Source: Isoetes taiwanensis (lineage: Eukaryota > Streptophyta > Lycopodiopsida > Isoetales > Isoetaceae). From it: a DNA stretch of 64,000 nucleotides. Both the position numbers and the translations under genes were made by a program. The notes beneath the pieces were generated by a model. That model was not told the DNA's origin, did no database searches, and worked only from the letters and a program-made list of their open reading frames with translations. The stretch is taken from contig JAJEKV010000002.1 in the NCBI GenBank assembly GCA_021234155.1, positions 9,744,780 through 9,808,779 on the forward strand, in the 5' to 3' direction. This document shows, in pieces, positions 48,208 through 61,560 of the stretch (position 1 is the stretch's first letter; each line of letters opens with the position of its first letter).

Positions 48208-49149
48208 CTTTGAGTCAGGGTTTTGAATTGGGGACCCTTGTGTATCTTTGGACCTTTTGCCATTTTTCACACGTTCCAGAGACACGAAGGATGAGTATTT
48301 ATTATGGCAAGGCTTTCAGATGTCCTGACAAAGAGCATATCCCCTTAACCGTGAAGCACATCACAGATGGGAAAACGTATTTGCCCGATTGCAATCAATA
48401 TTTAGATAAAACAGAAGCAGACCAAGCCAAAGGCTAATGACAGTAAGAACTGAATTTCCATGCAGCTGAACACGTGATCCTGTTATTGAAAAATATGGAA
48501 GTGTCAGAGGTAACATTGAAACGAAATTGTCGTGGCTTGGTGCAATGCTTTTCCTTTCAAGTCCTTGAAGCATGTCTAAACGAAAAATGTGTTATATGCA
48601 ACCTCACAATTTCACAAATCAGCAGCTCTTGATAAAATGCTTACAGCCGTAAACAATATGGGAATAGTAGCAACACTGACAAGACACATTGAGATAAATC
48701 TTATACTATAGGCCTTGTTCATGTCAATGTTAACCTCGGAATTACAAGGCAATTAGCAACAAATTTTTTCTATCCTTGGATTACAAGGCAAAAATAGCAC
48801 AAATTTTTACAAGCTTGTTGAATTAACCAAAAGAGATAAAGGACTATTATACAGAGGGCCATAGATAAGGGTATCCAACCCAGCAATATACACTGATTCA
48901 CAAGAATTTGTACATGAGAATTCAAAACATCGAGGCTGAAAGCTGCAGCGGCAGCTGCATGTGAGTCAAGGGTTGGTCCTGTCAAAATTGTAAATAACCG
49001 CACACAATCTTCTGAAATATTGAGCAAACGATGCCTCACATTACAAGGAGAAGTCGCGTGAGAAGGCAGCAGCTGGACATCAAACAAAACGAGATGCCAT
49101 TAGAAACATTTCCTTAATATAATCAATGCATTCGTGATTATGTGCTTAC

Positions 49150-49408
49150 ATGAAGACAAATATGATCTGGATTCTGAAGAGCTCCCGGAGGCTGTTCGTT
49201 GAAATGCCAACTCTTCATGGTAATCTCTTCTTATTTTGGACAACGCTTCTGCAACCTTGTCCATGTATGGACGATCATCTCGAACAGGGGCAACACATTC
49301 TAGTGCTAATGCAACTAGATTTTCAAAGGCAATGTCAACGGCTGTATTTCTTGGAAGCATTGGATCCAAGGCCTCTGCAGTTTTGTCTTCTCCTTGCATT
49401 CTAAGAAC
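49150..49408 (-). pseudogene. Detached C-terminal exon of a CRCK-type kinase
   Basis: After the acceptor TTTGTAACAG the frame reads VLRMQGEDKTAEALDPMLPR, then LVALALECVAPVRDDRPYMD, KVAEALSKIRRDY and a Ser-rich end (TASGSSSESRSYLSS), with a donor-like GTAAGC at 49,149. This is subdomain XI and the C-tail of the same kinase family as the pseudogene in MUTYH intron 2. On the minus strand it lies upstream of that pseudogene's N-lobe, so they cannot be one collinear gene. No preceding kinase exons were found to 52 kb. It is open but orphaned; a rearranged partial duplication is the simplest reading. Confidence 0.75.
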
Positions 49409-50880
49409 CTGTTACAAATCATGTGTGGCATGATCAGTTAACATGGCATAGAAGATGGTTGACATGACATATGGCATCTACACATTTCAGTAATATCGAC
49501 ATGGGTAGTTATACATGCAAGACTTTGCTTGTAGCATACATATCACTAAACATCCTCCAACCAGTATCAATTAAAAAAAAAAAAAATACAAAGATATTTA
49601 AAGACAGCAGGGGGGGAAAACCATACCCATCTTATTGTAAATCTATCAGCATTCTTCTCATTTTATAGTGCTGGTACAAAGATGAACATCTCTGGGATCA
49701 GCCACAATGCAAAATCAATCTTCTTTAGTGTTTATTATAGATATCAGTTAAAACTAAAATATATTATATATATTATTTATATCAGTCAGTGATTATATAT
49801 AATCAGTTCATCTCAGTTTCATTTTGATCCTTAATTACAGTTATTGATGACATAATTTTAACTAATTTATTGATCTCTGAGGCCAGTTTTGGACATAGTG
49901 CCTGCATGAACTGGTTCTGCGACAGACAAAGATACTGACAATTTCAATCTCTTCGTTTAGGTTCAGGATCGTTTCTGACTAACAGATATGATGTTTGAAT
50001 GATGGCATGGATGGTGTCCTTTAATGATCGTATTGGATCACTGGCGCTGCAGTTGTGGATGTATGGTGGCATGGAATGGGGAAGCGGATTCCAGGCCGCG
50101 ACCGGCGGAAAGTAAGGGAGGCGGATCTGAAGTCCATGACCCGCTTCTGACCCGCCTGTTCTCTTGTTGGGAGTTTTACTTGATTAACACTGCGGTGATC
50201 AACACGGCCCGGAGGTGCTGTGCCTTTCCATTAGGAGGCAGAATCGTAAACCCAATTGCCATGTTGTATTGTAAATTGTTTGTAAATTGTCAGCTAGACA
50301 GTAGTGAACGTTTAAATACTATCTATCTATCTACCTTATTATAAGAATCTTGAAGCTCCACCCTGCTATTGCTATAATATGGCATAACACTTCTGTTACA
50401 AGGTGTTGGGGGGGTTTGGTTGGTTGTTCCAAGTCGTTGTTGGGTGTGTTATAATATGTCCAATCATATGCTGTCAATATGGCATAACGTAAAAATTATT
50501 TCTTCTTCATTACATCATATGTCCAATCGAATGCTGTTAATGTGGCATAATGTGAAATTGCCTCTGCTTCTTCTTCTACTTCCTTAAGACATCTAATGTA
50601 TAGGCAGGTTAATATGCATCATTGAAACAAGATTTTGTCAAACTACAACTTTGATTTTTTCAAAGCATTCCTCCATTTGGAACACTTAAAGAATTTGCCC
50701 AAATTATCAATGACATCTTATCTTTACATTTTGTCAAAGGTGAACTTAGATTTCTTTAAATATTCACATCAATAACAAAGTAGATCCTGCTTATTATATC
50801 GTTTTCTCTCTTTTCGCCCACCTGTGTAATTGGTGTAGTTACATTACCATCCGTTTGTTGGCCAGAAATTCTTAGCTTGT
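49409..50880. other. Intergenic, no supported gene
   Basis: AT-rich sequence with an A-run at 49,573. The 106-residue plus frame at 50,024-50,344 shows no domain. Missing upstream kinase exons were sought here without success. Confidence 0.5.
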
Positions 50881-52110
50881 CAAAGCGCGTGTCTTGTGCA
50901 TTATTATTTATAAAGCGTTTATTCTTGACGTTTATTGCGGTAAAAGCAATAACATGCCGTTAAATTTGATTATATAAGCGTTTATTGCAGTGGCATCGAA
51001 TATTCGTGATGTTGACATGATTACATGACACGTGTCTGGTGTGCGTTCGTTGATTGTGGCGTTATTGCGGTGGTAATAACGCAGATATTGTGTGCGTTCG
51101 TTTGATTATAAGCGTTTATTGCGGGCGTTAATTCCCCGGTTGAGGCGTTGTGGCGTTTATGGGCGGAAGATATGAAGGCGTTCTGGCTAGGATGACCGCG
51201 TTAAAATTCGTCGCATTTTATGGCGATTTGTCGCTGCGTTTTATTCGCGGCCGTTAATCGCTCTGCGTTTTGTGGCCGTTGTCACGCTTTGGTTATTCGC
51301 GAATTATCAAAGCGCGGCGTGTATCTTGGCTTTCGCGTTTATTGTAGCCGTTAATACGCTTTTGCGTTATTGCGACCATTGTCGCTTTGCATTTATTGCG
51401 TACGTTGTCTGACTTTGCATTTATTCTGGGGAGTTATCAACCCGACATGTGTGCACTTTGCGTTATTAGGCTATTAATACCCTTTGCATTTATTATGACC
51501 ACGTTAATCACGGCACCATTTGTGCAAGTTATCGAAAGCGACGTGTGTGCACTTTGCATTGTGCGGTAGTTAATGTCAACTGCGTTTATTGCGGTGCTCA
51601 AACCACGGCGTGTGTGCAACTGCGTTTATTCTTGGTAATTTGTGGAATTTGTTAGAAGATATCAGTCGATATATATAGAATCTTAATGATGCCATTTGGG
51701 ATAATTATGGATATGAAATATATCAGATGATATTAATGATTCGTCTGAGGTTGTGATAGAGCCTTGGCGTAAATGTAATACAGATTAGTCGTGTGTTAGC
51801 CGTCGTCAATGAAACTCCGTCTTATAAATAGAAGGCATGCTATTGTCTCGGCGCATTAGGGTAGCTATTGTGGCCTTCTCTTCTGCTTCACTAATTGCAT
51901 CTGAGGTAAATACCCGTTTTTATAATTTCTAAATTAGGATTCTGATGTAAGATCTTCCACAAGTTCTTGGCGTCAATCAAAGTCCTTGGCCATTGCAGCG
52001 AGAAGAGAATGTTGGACGTTAGCGGGGTCCAAGCTGCCCGTTTGAAAAAGAGAAATGTTGGCGGCCTTGGCCCGCGATAATTCTTGTTTATATAAATATA
52101 CATAACTAAT
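50880..52110 (+). mobile_element. LTR-like region with a motif array and a TATA box (putative solo LTR)
   Basis: From 50,915 to 51,635 the motif GCGTTTATTGCGG and variants (GCATTTATT, GCGTTATTGCG) recurs at least nine times at irregular spacing. About 190 bases later comes TATAAATA (51,823-51,830), then a transcript-like stretch rich in CT with a donor-like GAGGTAAATA near 51,903. An enhancer-like array, TATA box and short leader are how a long plant LTR is built, but I could not find TG/CA ends, a primer site or a second LTR. It could also be an ordinary promoter or a decayed satellite. Confidence 0.4.
51823..51830 (+). promoter_or_regulatory. TATA box (TATAAATA)
   Basis: A good plant TATA box lies downstream of the GCGTTTATTGCGG array and is followed by a pyrimidine-rich leader. 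Transcription is inferred, not shown. Confidence 0.45.
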
Positions 52111-53395
52111 CATTACTTTGCATGGTAACTTGTTTAAATGGTCAAAAGTGGAGCTAAACTTTACTAGTTTATGTAATAACTATTTTGCTCACCAATATTT
52201 CATTGTCTTCTTATGCTATGCAATAGAAAATTGAAATATTTCTTTGAATGGAAAGTTTGACTTTTCTTCATCAATCTATAGATATACAACTTGCCAACGC
52301 CAACCTAAATTGATTTATAATAACCACGCAAAGAAAAATTTGCCATATCATTATGACTAAGAGAATGTGTCATGAAATGCCGTATAACTTAAGACTCTCG
52401 GGGGTACTTCCAATTGGTCGATATCTTATCTTTTCTTAATAATTACTTTTGATGGCTCTAGCTGTGTATGACCACCAAGATATATATACTTTGCCAGATC
52501 TGGGTCATCCATTTTTATCTTGGCCATTGGAGCTGCTGGCTTATGGAAGCTCCAGATTTGAGCTATCCATTTGGCTCAAATCTATCTCGGTCGTCAGATC
52601 TAGTGGTTTTTGGAAGCTTGCTGGCAGCCTACCTCGACTGTCCATCTGTTTAAAAAATGTTTGGGAATTTACCACCTTCTTTTCGTAAAATTTTATAATG
52701 ATGGGCTCGCAATGGGGATTTGAGAAAAAAGCCCCTTAACCAACTCTCCAAACTTTCATTATTAAATATTTTCTTGCATTTTCTATTGTTAAGGATCTCT
52801 AAGATGCTAATGATCCACCTATATCAAGACATTCTTAGGTGTTCTAAAATGTTCTAGTTGTTGCTTGATGGGCATTGTAGTCAATGAGCATACATAAGCA
52901 CCTCTAGAGCCAGCTCTCTCTCAAGATAGAAAGTCATAACAAATAGCATTATTGTTTCTGAAGGGGATGCTTCTCTTGCCCTTCTTTTAGAGGTGCTTAT
53001 CCATTCATCTCTAGAATAAAAGGTTTTCCATGCATACTAAAATTTTCTCAAGTGTCCTACGAAGTGATTCAGACTCGCCGGGATGCTAATGAATGGTACA
53101 TATCAAAACTTGATGAAAGTAATAACATTTGACAATTACAAGTACCTCTAGTGTCGGCTAACACTTCCAAATACTTCTCAAAAATAGTAGAACTGTTTAG
53201 AAAATTTTGTAAGTTTTCTAGGCATATTAGATTTTTCTTGAGTGTTCTATGAAGTGGTTTAGGCTTCTCGTGATGCTAATGGAGGATGTCAAAGCTTATT
53301 AAAAATGGTAACTTCTATCCAACTCACTAAACAATTAACTTTTACGTACAATCTCAAATAGAAGCGGCTAAAATATCAGGTTTAGGAATAGATAA
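52111..53395. other. Decayed repeats, no gene
   Basis: Two diverged copies of a segment containing GTGTTCTA(C/T)GAAGTG...GATGCTAATG occur near 53,055 and 53,250. Nothing else is recognised. Confidence 0.4.
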
Positions 53396-53399
53396 GGAG

Positions 53400-54870
53400 A
53401 GTGGCGACCTATTGCACTAACAAATGTTTTATATACGTTAATCATAAAGGGAATTGCCAAACATTTAAAGCCCATCCTAAACAGGGTTATTGGAAAGGAG
53501 CAATCAGCTTTCCTTCCGGATAGGTATATCCTTGACAACTATCTAGTAGCTAGGGAAGGAATGCACTGGTACAGAGCTACAAGGCAGAACTGTGTACTTG
53601 TCAAGATGGATTTCAGAAAGGCCTATGACTCCCTTAGGTGGGATGGTTTGCAAAAGGTGATGATTGAGAGCCTCTGCATCAATCTTGGTAAATGGAGAGC
53701 CTTCGGGTCTTTTTTATCTTAGGAAAGGTATAAGGCAGCAAGTTTGCTCGCTTGCTTTCTACTTCTAATTATGGCAGACCTTTTCACAAGGATGGTTAAC
53801 TTTAAAGTTTCGGAAGGGAGCCTCAGTGGTTTGGTACTGCCAAGTCAAGGAGAAAAACTTAAGATTATGCAATATGCGGATGGCATCTTCATGTTCCTCA
53901 GGTACGATGATGGAAGCTTTCGGTCTTTCCGTGGGATAGTGGTTGAATTTGAGATTATATCTGGTATTGGCCTCAACGCCAATAAATGTTCAGTGATTTG
54001 GGCTTTAGAGGGGGACATTGACCCCCAGGCTTATGGATTGGGCTTTTCAGTCATAGCTACTGGGGATACAGGGAAGCTCTTCATATAGCATGAAGGGCCT
54101 TTGGGTCCCCATCTTGGACAAATTACGGAAGAAGGTTGGGTTGTGGTCTGCCAAAGGTCTATCGGTGGCAAGGAAAGTGACTGTTGCTAATGCTATGCTA
54201 TCTAGATCTCACATATACTTCTCATTAGTACTTGTAACCCAGAAAGGAGTATACAATCAAATCCAAGTCATCATTAGAAAGTTCATATGGGGGGGTATGG
54301 CGGCTAATGTTGCATGGTCTGAGCTGTGTAGAGATAAAAAGGATGGAGGTTTATATTATAAGGATCCCTGGCAGGCTCAAGCATTAGCAGCCAAATTTGT
54401 CTGGTAAATTTTATGAGGGGATACGTCTCATGCTTTGATATTCATAACGCATTGGTTTGACCATTCAAGTTCCAAGACAAACCGTCTCTCTCTAGGGATG
54501 AATTAGGTGCCGCTTTCTTTAACTTTAAAGTGGCCCCTGTCACTTATCCAGTGATGAGAAGAATTCTTCATGCATGGAAGGAGGTACAGATAGTATGTTC
54601 CCCCATGGATGTTCCTAAAGAGGCTGGGAGAATATATATTTTAGAACACTGGTGTCTGGGAAAAAGATGGTCTCCCTTTGGCATTAGTCCATTCTCGCAT
54701 CTTTAAGAAATGGAGAGCCTATGGGATTTTTAACTTACGGCATCTATGGTAGAATGGTACATGGATCTCATAATTCGGACTTCTAGTGCAAAGGGCAGGA
54801 GAAGAAGATAGAAAGATACTAAAATCTTTTGTGGGAATCAAAAGGAAAAACCATGGCACCCTTCAAAACA
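53400..54870 (+). pseudogene. L1-like reverse transcriptase (ORF2) pseudogene
   Basis: Reading with frame changes: RPIALTNVLYTLIIKGIA, then GKEQSAFLPDRYILDN and VKMDFRKAYDSLRW, the first catalytic Asp motif. A stop at 53,718 follows, then LLIMADLFTRM and MQYADGIFMF at the YADD box (53,873-53,884), where the second Asp is Gly. After another stop come VGLWSAKGLSVARKV, FIWGG and KDGGLYYKDPW, standard plant LINE ORF2 landmarks. Decayed sequence (LPLALVHSRIFKKWRAYGIF) continues to about 54,870. The endonuclease part is absent. The loss of the catalytic Asp and several stops show it is dead; the 5' truncation is usual for LINEs. Confidence 0.85.
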
Positions 54871-55082
54871 AAACTAAGTAGAAGAAGAATTAGAGCACTT
54901 TGACTAGTAGAGATCTTCATGGTAGTAGTAGATATTATTTAGTAAATATATACGCTATCATATTGCAGGAAAGAAAGGACTACGCGAGAGACACAAAACG
55001 GCCGATAGATAGATGAAACATCATTCATGCAATGATATACAATGTTTGGAAGAGGTGGCCAGGCCATAGGAACAATATCGGA

Positions 55083-55200
55083 CTACCCCATAGAAAATAT
55101 GCAAAGGCAATATACTGGGAGGCAATGGCAACAACTTCTCATGGGATAAAAAACCCAGCCCTTTCGGGTTTTAGAAAACCCTAATGAAATGGTGGCCATC
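55083..55200. repeat. Dispersed hairpin-bearing repeat
   Basis: GGGATAAAAAACCCAGCCC followed by TTTCGGGTTTTAGAAAACCC resembles the cores at 91-363 and 14,832. A 165-residue minus-strand frame across 55,083-55,580 overlaps other long frames and shows no domain, so I treat it as chance. Confidence 0.5.
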
Positions 55201-58200
55201 AACCTCAGATATGTGTTGCTGGAGAGCGAGCCGGGGCCGAGGCGAAGGTGAACATAGAGCCGACCCCAGCCAATGGTGAGATCCCAAGAAGGTAACGAAG
55301 GAGGCGAAGCAGAAGCAGCAACAAGTCCCGGGCTGGTGGAATATAAGAAAACACAAGACAAAGAACTCCCAAAAAACACCGTAATGGTTAGAGCAGCAAA
55401 ACAAACATAGCCAACCATAAAAAATTTGGATCGTGAAAGATAGAAGAGATGAGAAATAAAAATAGGTAGAAAAGAACATAGCAGGAAAGATAGCATCACT
55501 AGGGTGGAAAAGCGACACCAGTGAGTGAAATCCGATATATCCAAATATGCCTCACCCTCAAGGTGGATAAAAATAAGCACCCACGGTGGAGGCTAACATA
55601 GTGAATCACGAAGGAAACAACAAGATGGAAAAGCCACACACCCACAAGTGGAGAACACAAAAGTGCATGAACAAATAATATATATAAATGAAAAGAGGTA
55701 GGCATACCTTGGCCGAGAGGGAAGGAAACTCTGAGCGAAGAAAGGCTGCTTTGTGAAAAGCCTTGCGATAACCAGGCGGAAAAGCGACAATGGCCTAATA
55801 TAGGCGTAAATCCTTTCCCAAAATAGCGTCAGGTGGCTCGGGATCGATGGGATATCTGTGGGACAATCTTTGTAACGTTGTCTTCTTCTTGACTTCAATT
55901 TAATGTAGTAGTTGGTTCATACTCTCACAATGGCTATTGCAGAGGATTACATTAAAGTACATCCTTAGGTCTAGGGTATCAAGGTTGCTCCAGTTTTTAG
56001 GAACTAAAGACATATCGATGATTTCACCCACGTACACATTTATGCATATGTTATTTTTAATCACACTTTTCATTTCCTAGAGTATGGAGGCAAACTAAGT
56101 TCTTTCATATTACATTATGGTCACATAATTTTACATGGGGTATGTAAGGTGTTCATTTGGGACGATTATGTTGCTCCACCGGACATGGCTTCTCATTTTG
56201 GGGGATAATTACCTAAGGTGTGGGTTTTTTTAAGCTGTATTTACATAAGGTTCTATGGTCGATTCTGGAAAGCATTATTAGGGAGGTTAGTTTGGTTTTT
56301 AAATGGCTTTATTATGTTGTTCAATTTTGAAAAGATGTATTTCTGCGGAAGGTTCTAGGGTCATATTCTTTGGGCCGCATTTCTAATGAAAGCCCCCAAA
56401 TCAAAACAAGGTTCCTTAATGTAAAAAGCTGCGGGAAGCATGGCACAAATATAAGATGAAATCTTGCTTGACATATTACTCAATGTAGCACAAGGCTCTC
56501 TTTTGCCATGCAAATAGTTTTGGCTTGTTGTGCATGTGAAATGGTGTGTTAATAGGATTTTAGTGTGACATGTCTAGGTAGTATGTCGCTTGGAAATAGC
56601 TACATGCTATCATCACATTGCTTGCACTAGCTGGATTTTCTTCCAACTATCTTTAGCGTATGAATCTGCGAGCTTTTCTTATCTAGGCTATTGCACTTTT
56701 AGGCATAATCCTTTGCTTCACTATGTGTTCTACAATGGAACACATTTCTTATCAAACCCCCAAAGCCATGTCAACGGATGTCTTGATGTAAAACTGCGGC
56801 AAGAATGGCGCAAACTCCTGAAAGATTGAATTTTCTTTTGAATCTTTGCCAGAAGCCCTTTAACTTTATTTGGGATAATCCCCAGTTTGCCAAGGTCTTG
56901 CCCAATAGCGTAACATGGATAAACTTCTATTGTAGAGATCAGTTTTGGTATCTTCATAGTTGCAAGCTATAAGCTGGATTAACTTTTTGTTTCTATATTG
57001 GGATGTGATGCATCAATTCTATTCTCCCAGATCTTGCCAAATAGAGAATATTGTCAAATGATAAATGGGGTATTAAAACAACGGTATGGTCATATGCATA
57101 TAGAATTGTTAAAACTATGATATGGTCATATACATCACATGACTCGCCCATCTAATTGAATACGAAGTACACATCTTTGTTTACCAAAAATGTCATAGCG
57201 CATCTATTTGATTCTTACATTTGTATATTATCAAAAATACCAACGCCAAGAGGTTGAGTCGACTCATGTTAGGAGAAGCCACACCGCCATGCTTATATAT
57301 TAGCAGGGGGCATAGTTGTGAGGTCAACCCCTACCATAATTGTGAAATTCAAACCCCTCTGAAGCAATCGAGATGCTCTTTCTAGATGCATTTGAAGTGC
57401 GTGCGACCAATGTGATCATTGTTTTGAAAGATGCAATTGCTCCATTTCAAATCGGGTCACGATATTCTATGTAGCCTCTCTGTTGTAATATACCTTTATC
57501 AAATTGTTTATATTAGAACCTTAAGATATTGTTTATGTTAGAACCGCCGGTTTCCATGGTAATTTTGTAATACTAAATAGTGTATTTTTAGATAAGGTGA
57601 TAAACTAAGTCACCCCTTGACAAATGGGTATACAATGTGCAAGAATGGAAAATAAATGGTAAAAGGATGCATTAAAGGATGCATAGGAAGCACATGTACA
57701 AGTACTAAGGGGCAATCAATGACACTATAATTCATGTGTTCGGTCGGCGAGGCGATGTTGGAATAGTGTATGTTGCTATTATGCGTGGGCTCCGTGGCAC
57801 CGAGGCTCGAGCAGATTACTAGGAGGTTGCTAATGAGCCCAGTGTGAGTTTGAAAGGAAGAAATGCTTTGTGTTTGGCCTTAGCTCTTTCCTACCCTTCA
57901 AAATGGTGGCCAGAAGTATTGAAATTTTACTGTTAACTATGTTTGAGTCCACCAATGGGCATGCCATATAAAACATATTATAGCATAGGAGTGAACAAAA
58001 TAAGTATGGTGCATCTACAAGACCATTAAACAAACAACAATTGTATAATGTACACGTAATTTGTTTTTATGGAAGATGACAATTATACAAAATTTGCATA
58101 AGCTTGTAGGTCTATGTGTTTGCTTTACGTGGCATGCATGTGATGGAGTAATAGGTTGCATAAATTTCCTTTTTTGGATTCGGGTTGATCTAGGAATTAT

Positions 58201-61200
58201 ATGAACTAAAAATGATTTGTGCAAAGTATGTATACTTTATCTGCTCTTTTTAAGCCTTTTGTTTGATTTGCTAATGCGGTTATTATTATTGAAGTCTAGC
58301 TATGAAGACATGATTTTGCTATGGTGACCATAGTATCATATATTGCAAATCGAGCTTGCATATATATTATACACTTTTTAAAATAATATGGGCTACATGG
58401 ACTGGACCATGATGTTTCATATGGTTAGCTAAAGCAACTTACATTGCACATGGTCAAGAAGGAAATAATATACTACTTTGCAGGTATTCTTATTGGCTAC
58501 ATAGATTATTTGTAAAGCAATTCACATTGCACACATGGTCAAAGAAGGAAATGGTCGGAGGAAATAATGCATCCTCATGATGATCCAACAAAAATATACC
58601 CCTTAGGTTCATATTAAGTTTTGTGCAATTGCAGTTTGAGGACCTCCTTTGTGAGTGGAGTTTAAATTAACTTTTGTGTAATTAAACTGATTTGAGGGCC
58701 GCCTTAGTCATGTATGTAAACTTTTCAAGGACATGCGGTAATGAAAAATTGTCAATAATTTCTGACAATATTTTAACACAACACAAACTAGCTAATGCAT
58801 GTTGGCTACAATAGAATTATAGTTAGGCCTGACAAAATATAAAAGTAGGGAGGCATAGATGTGTACACAGTACATTCTCAAATCGCATCAGCTAACAAAT
58901 CCAACCAAATGCCTTACATAACTTATATTTGTGCTTATGGCCAGCAATGCACATCTCTTACTAGATGTCAAAATTGAAGACCTTTTTTCTATTAACGATG
59001 TCTTTTGGGTCATTATTACATCTCCATGCATGTTTATGTCCCACCATTATTACATGAAAAGGGTTTTGTAAATATGTATGAATGTATTGACTACGACTTT
59101 AGAATGTTGGTTCTAATTACTCGGAACCATCCGTTACTTGTGAAGCAATAGTTCTCTCCTCCATATTAGCAATAAAATAAGAATGCTTGTGATGCTGTAT
59201 TGCAAAATTTAAGAAGAACAAACAGAAGAATGGTTTTAATGATATATACTTGATGTTCCTATCTGAAATTCATTCAACAAAATAAGACTATTCTAGGCCG
59301 CATCTCAAACTATTCCTTGGTGATTATAATAATAATTTACAACATGTACAATTTTGCTATATTGCAAGAAACTCTAATGCATCAAATACGAAGAAGTGCA
59401 GTAACATTGAGCTTTATCATTAATATAAAAGGAATTGCATGTATGTATAGTAACTAATAGACTCACCATTGATATTTCACAATGATTCAGAACTTATCAT
59501 TCTTTATTGTGTATGTAATCAGGCCTCAATCAAGGGATAACAAGTATGCAAGAGTGTCTTCTTGATGTTTTCTATCTATTTTATATAATGATGCATTTCA
59601 CACCATGTAGATAGTTGGTATTACACAACAAATCAACGAAAAATATGCAATAATGCCTCCCACATCCACATTCACATTCACACCTTCCTTCTTTTCAGCA
59701 TCACGCCAAATACAAAAGTAGCCCCATTATGTATTCTAGCCAACAATCAAATAACCACCCACTGTCAAATTGTAGTAAAGCAAGCAGCAGCTTTACCAAA
59801 AGCTAGTGTAATCCCCGATACTCCCGAAAGTTATTCGTTTTTTACCTTCTCATACTGCATTTTCGGACCTCAAACGCGTTTGTCCTCTTGGTACGCCTTT
59901 CCTGGGCCTAAGTAGTCGAAAGATATACTCTGCATTTTTACTCACGGTGTCATTCTCGGCACAAAGTCGAAAAGGATATTTAACGAGAAAAAAATGTATT
60001 TTTGCTATTGGCGCCTTCGACTTCATGATCGAGAAAGGATCTCGACCCTAAGTTTTCACTGAAATTTGGAGGCAAGGAAGCTCATCAAAAATATGGTTTG
60101 ATTTTATGAAAGAACAGTCTTAAATCAGCGGATAAATTAATGTTAAAGTATCAAATCCTAGAATTCTAAAGTTCAAATTTTCGAGACTCTCAAAAGCGAC
60201 ATCGAATGAACACAAATATATGGACTAGTAAAATTTTTCATGTTTTGCAATGCCAAACTATACTCCCTAAGTATCTTATACTTTAAAAATGAAATGGTGA
60301 AATATGCATTTCCAGTTGTATGTGTGAAGACATCATATATGCTTGAAGAGCCAGTTAAATGCCAGAAGCTCTATAGTCTCGATTAAATTGCAACAATTCT
60401 ATTCCTAATGAGTTATGGACATCTGAACTGATTTTATGTATTAAACATTACTTGGATAAAGAGGCAGTGAACCATCCATACCAAGTGATGAAGTTTCTAA
60501 AAGTTTAATTTTTTTTTTTTTTTGTCTTGGATTGAATTTAATTCTTTGGACATTTTAAGCTTAAAGTCTGTAATTTCCATTCAAAATCTTATATCTTCTT
60601 ATATTCATGGAATAATTTAAGGGCTAAATTTAGCAATTTATGATTTTTACTTTGTTTTCAAAAATGTTGGCTAAAGTAAATGTGGAAAAATGGAGGAAAA
60701 ATAATAATTTTGGCTTAACGTTTTTCGCGCCTACCCAAACTTTGTTGGTTTAGCCAAATGCTAGAAAGTAAGTGTGGCTGGAATGAAATTTATAACGTTT
60801 AGCGAGGCCATAGAAAATTTTGGGTGAGTTTCCCCCTATGCCTAATGTCGGAATCTGCAATAGGGATCTTAGCCTCAAATGCATTTTCTCTTCTTGTGCA
60901 CACACTCGTTTGTTTTCTCCACTCAATCTGCGGCAAACGGTAAAACACTTGAGGGCTCCAATCGGTCCAAAGTGATGGAAAAAATCTTAAATTTTCATTC
61001 TCCGAACCTGAAACATCTTGGCGGACTTCATACCTGGCCTTTTCCACTTCTTCCTAGCTTCAAATGTTTGTGTCTCATAGACAATGGACCCTCAAACTTA
61101 TTATGAATTTGGAAAAGGCACCCTCATAGGAACCTTCACCAAGTCTACAATGAGAAAATTTGCAACAAAGAGAGATCTTCATGATAGAAGTTGGGAAAGC

Positions 61201-61560
61201 GATTTCAGCGAGTCTGTGACCTTCCACTTAGGCCTCTTCTTCTTCTTGCTCATTTTTCCTTCTACCTTCTCCTCGGCCTACCCGAGGATAGTTTGTGTCT
61301 ATATGAAATATGTGAGGATATAAATATAAACCATCATTCATTTAAATTGGATTTATATGCATTCCCAAAAGCACTACACTTTTGCATACCCTTTTCTCAA
61401 TAGTGTTTTGTTGTGTGACATCTTTGTTTTGCATTGTTGCAAATTTTTTGCATTATAGTAGTGGGTGGTTTTAACATTTTTCTTGTTTAGTAAGAAGAAT
61501 GTGGTGTTTCAATAGCATTTGTAGATAACAACACATCAATATACGAACACTTTTTACATT
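55200..61560. other. Long intergenic, decayed repeats only
   Basis: Mostly AT-rich sequence. Imperfect local duplications occur near 56,345/56,735 and near 58,435/58,520. A 15-base T-run lies at 60,509. No gene, RNA or intact element is supported. Confidence 0.5.

Noticed and set aside
55083-55580. 165-residue minus-strand open frame
   Set aside because: Low-complexity Leu/Phe/Ser-rich sequence that overlaps other long frames and runs into a dispersed repeat. No domain or splice structure.
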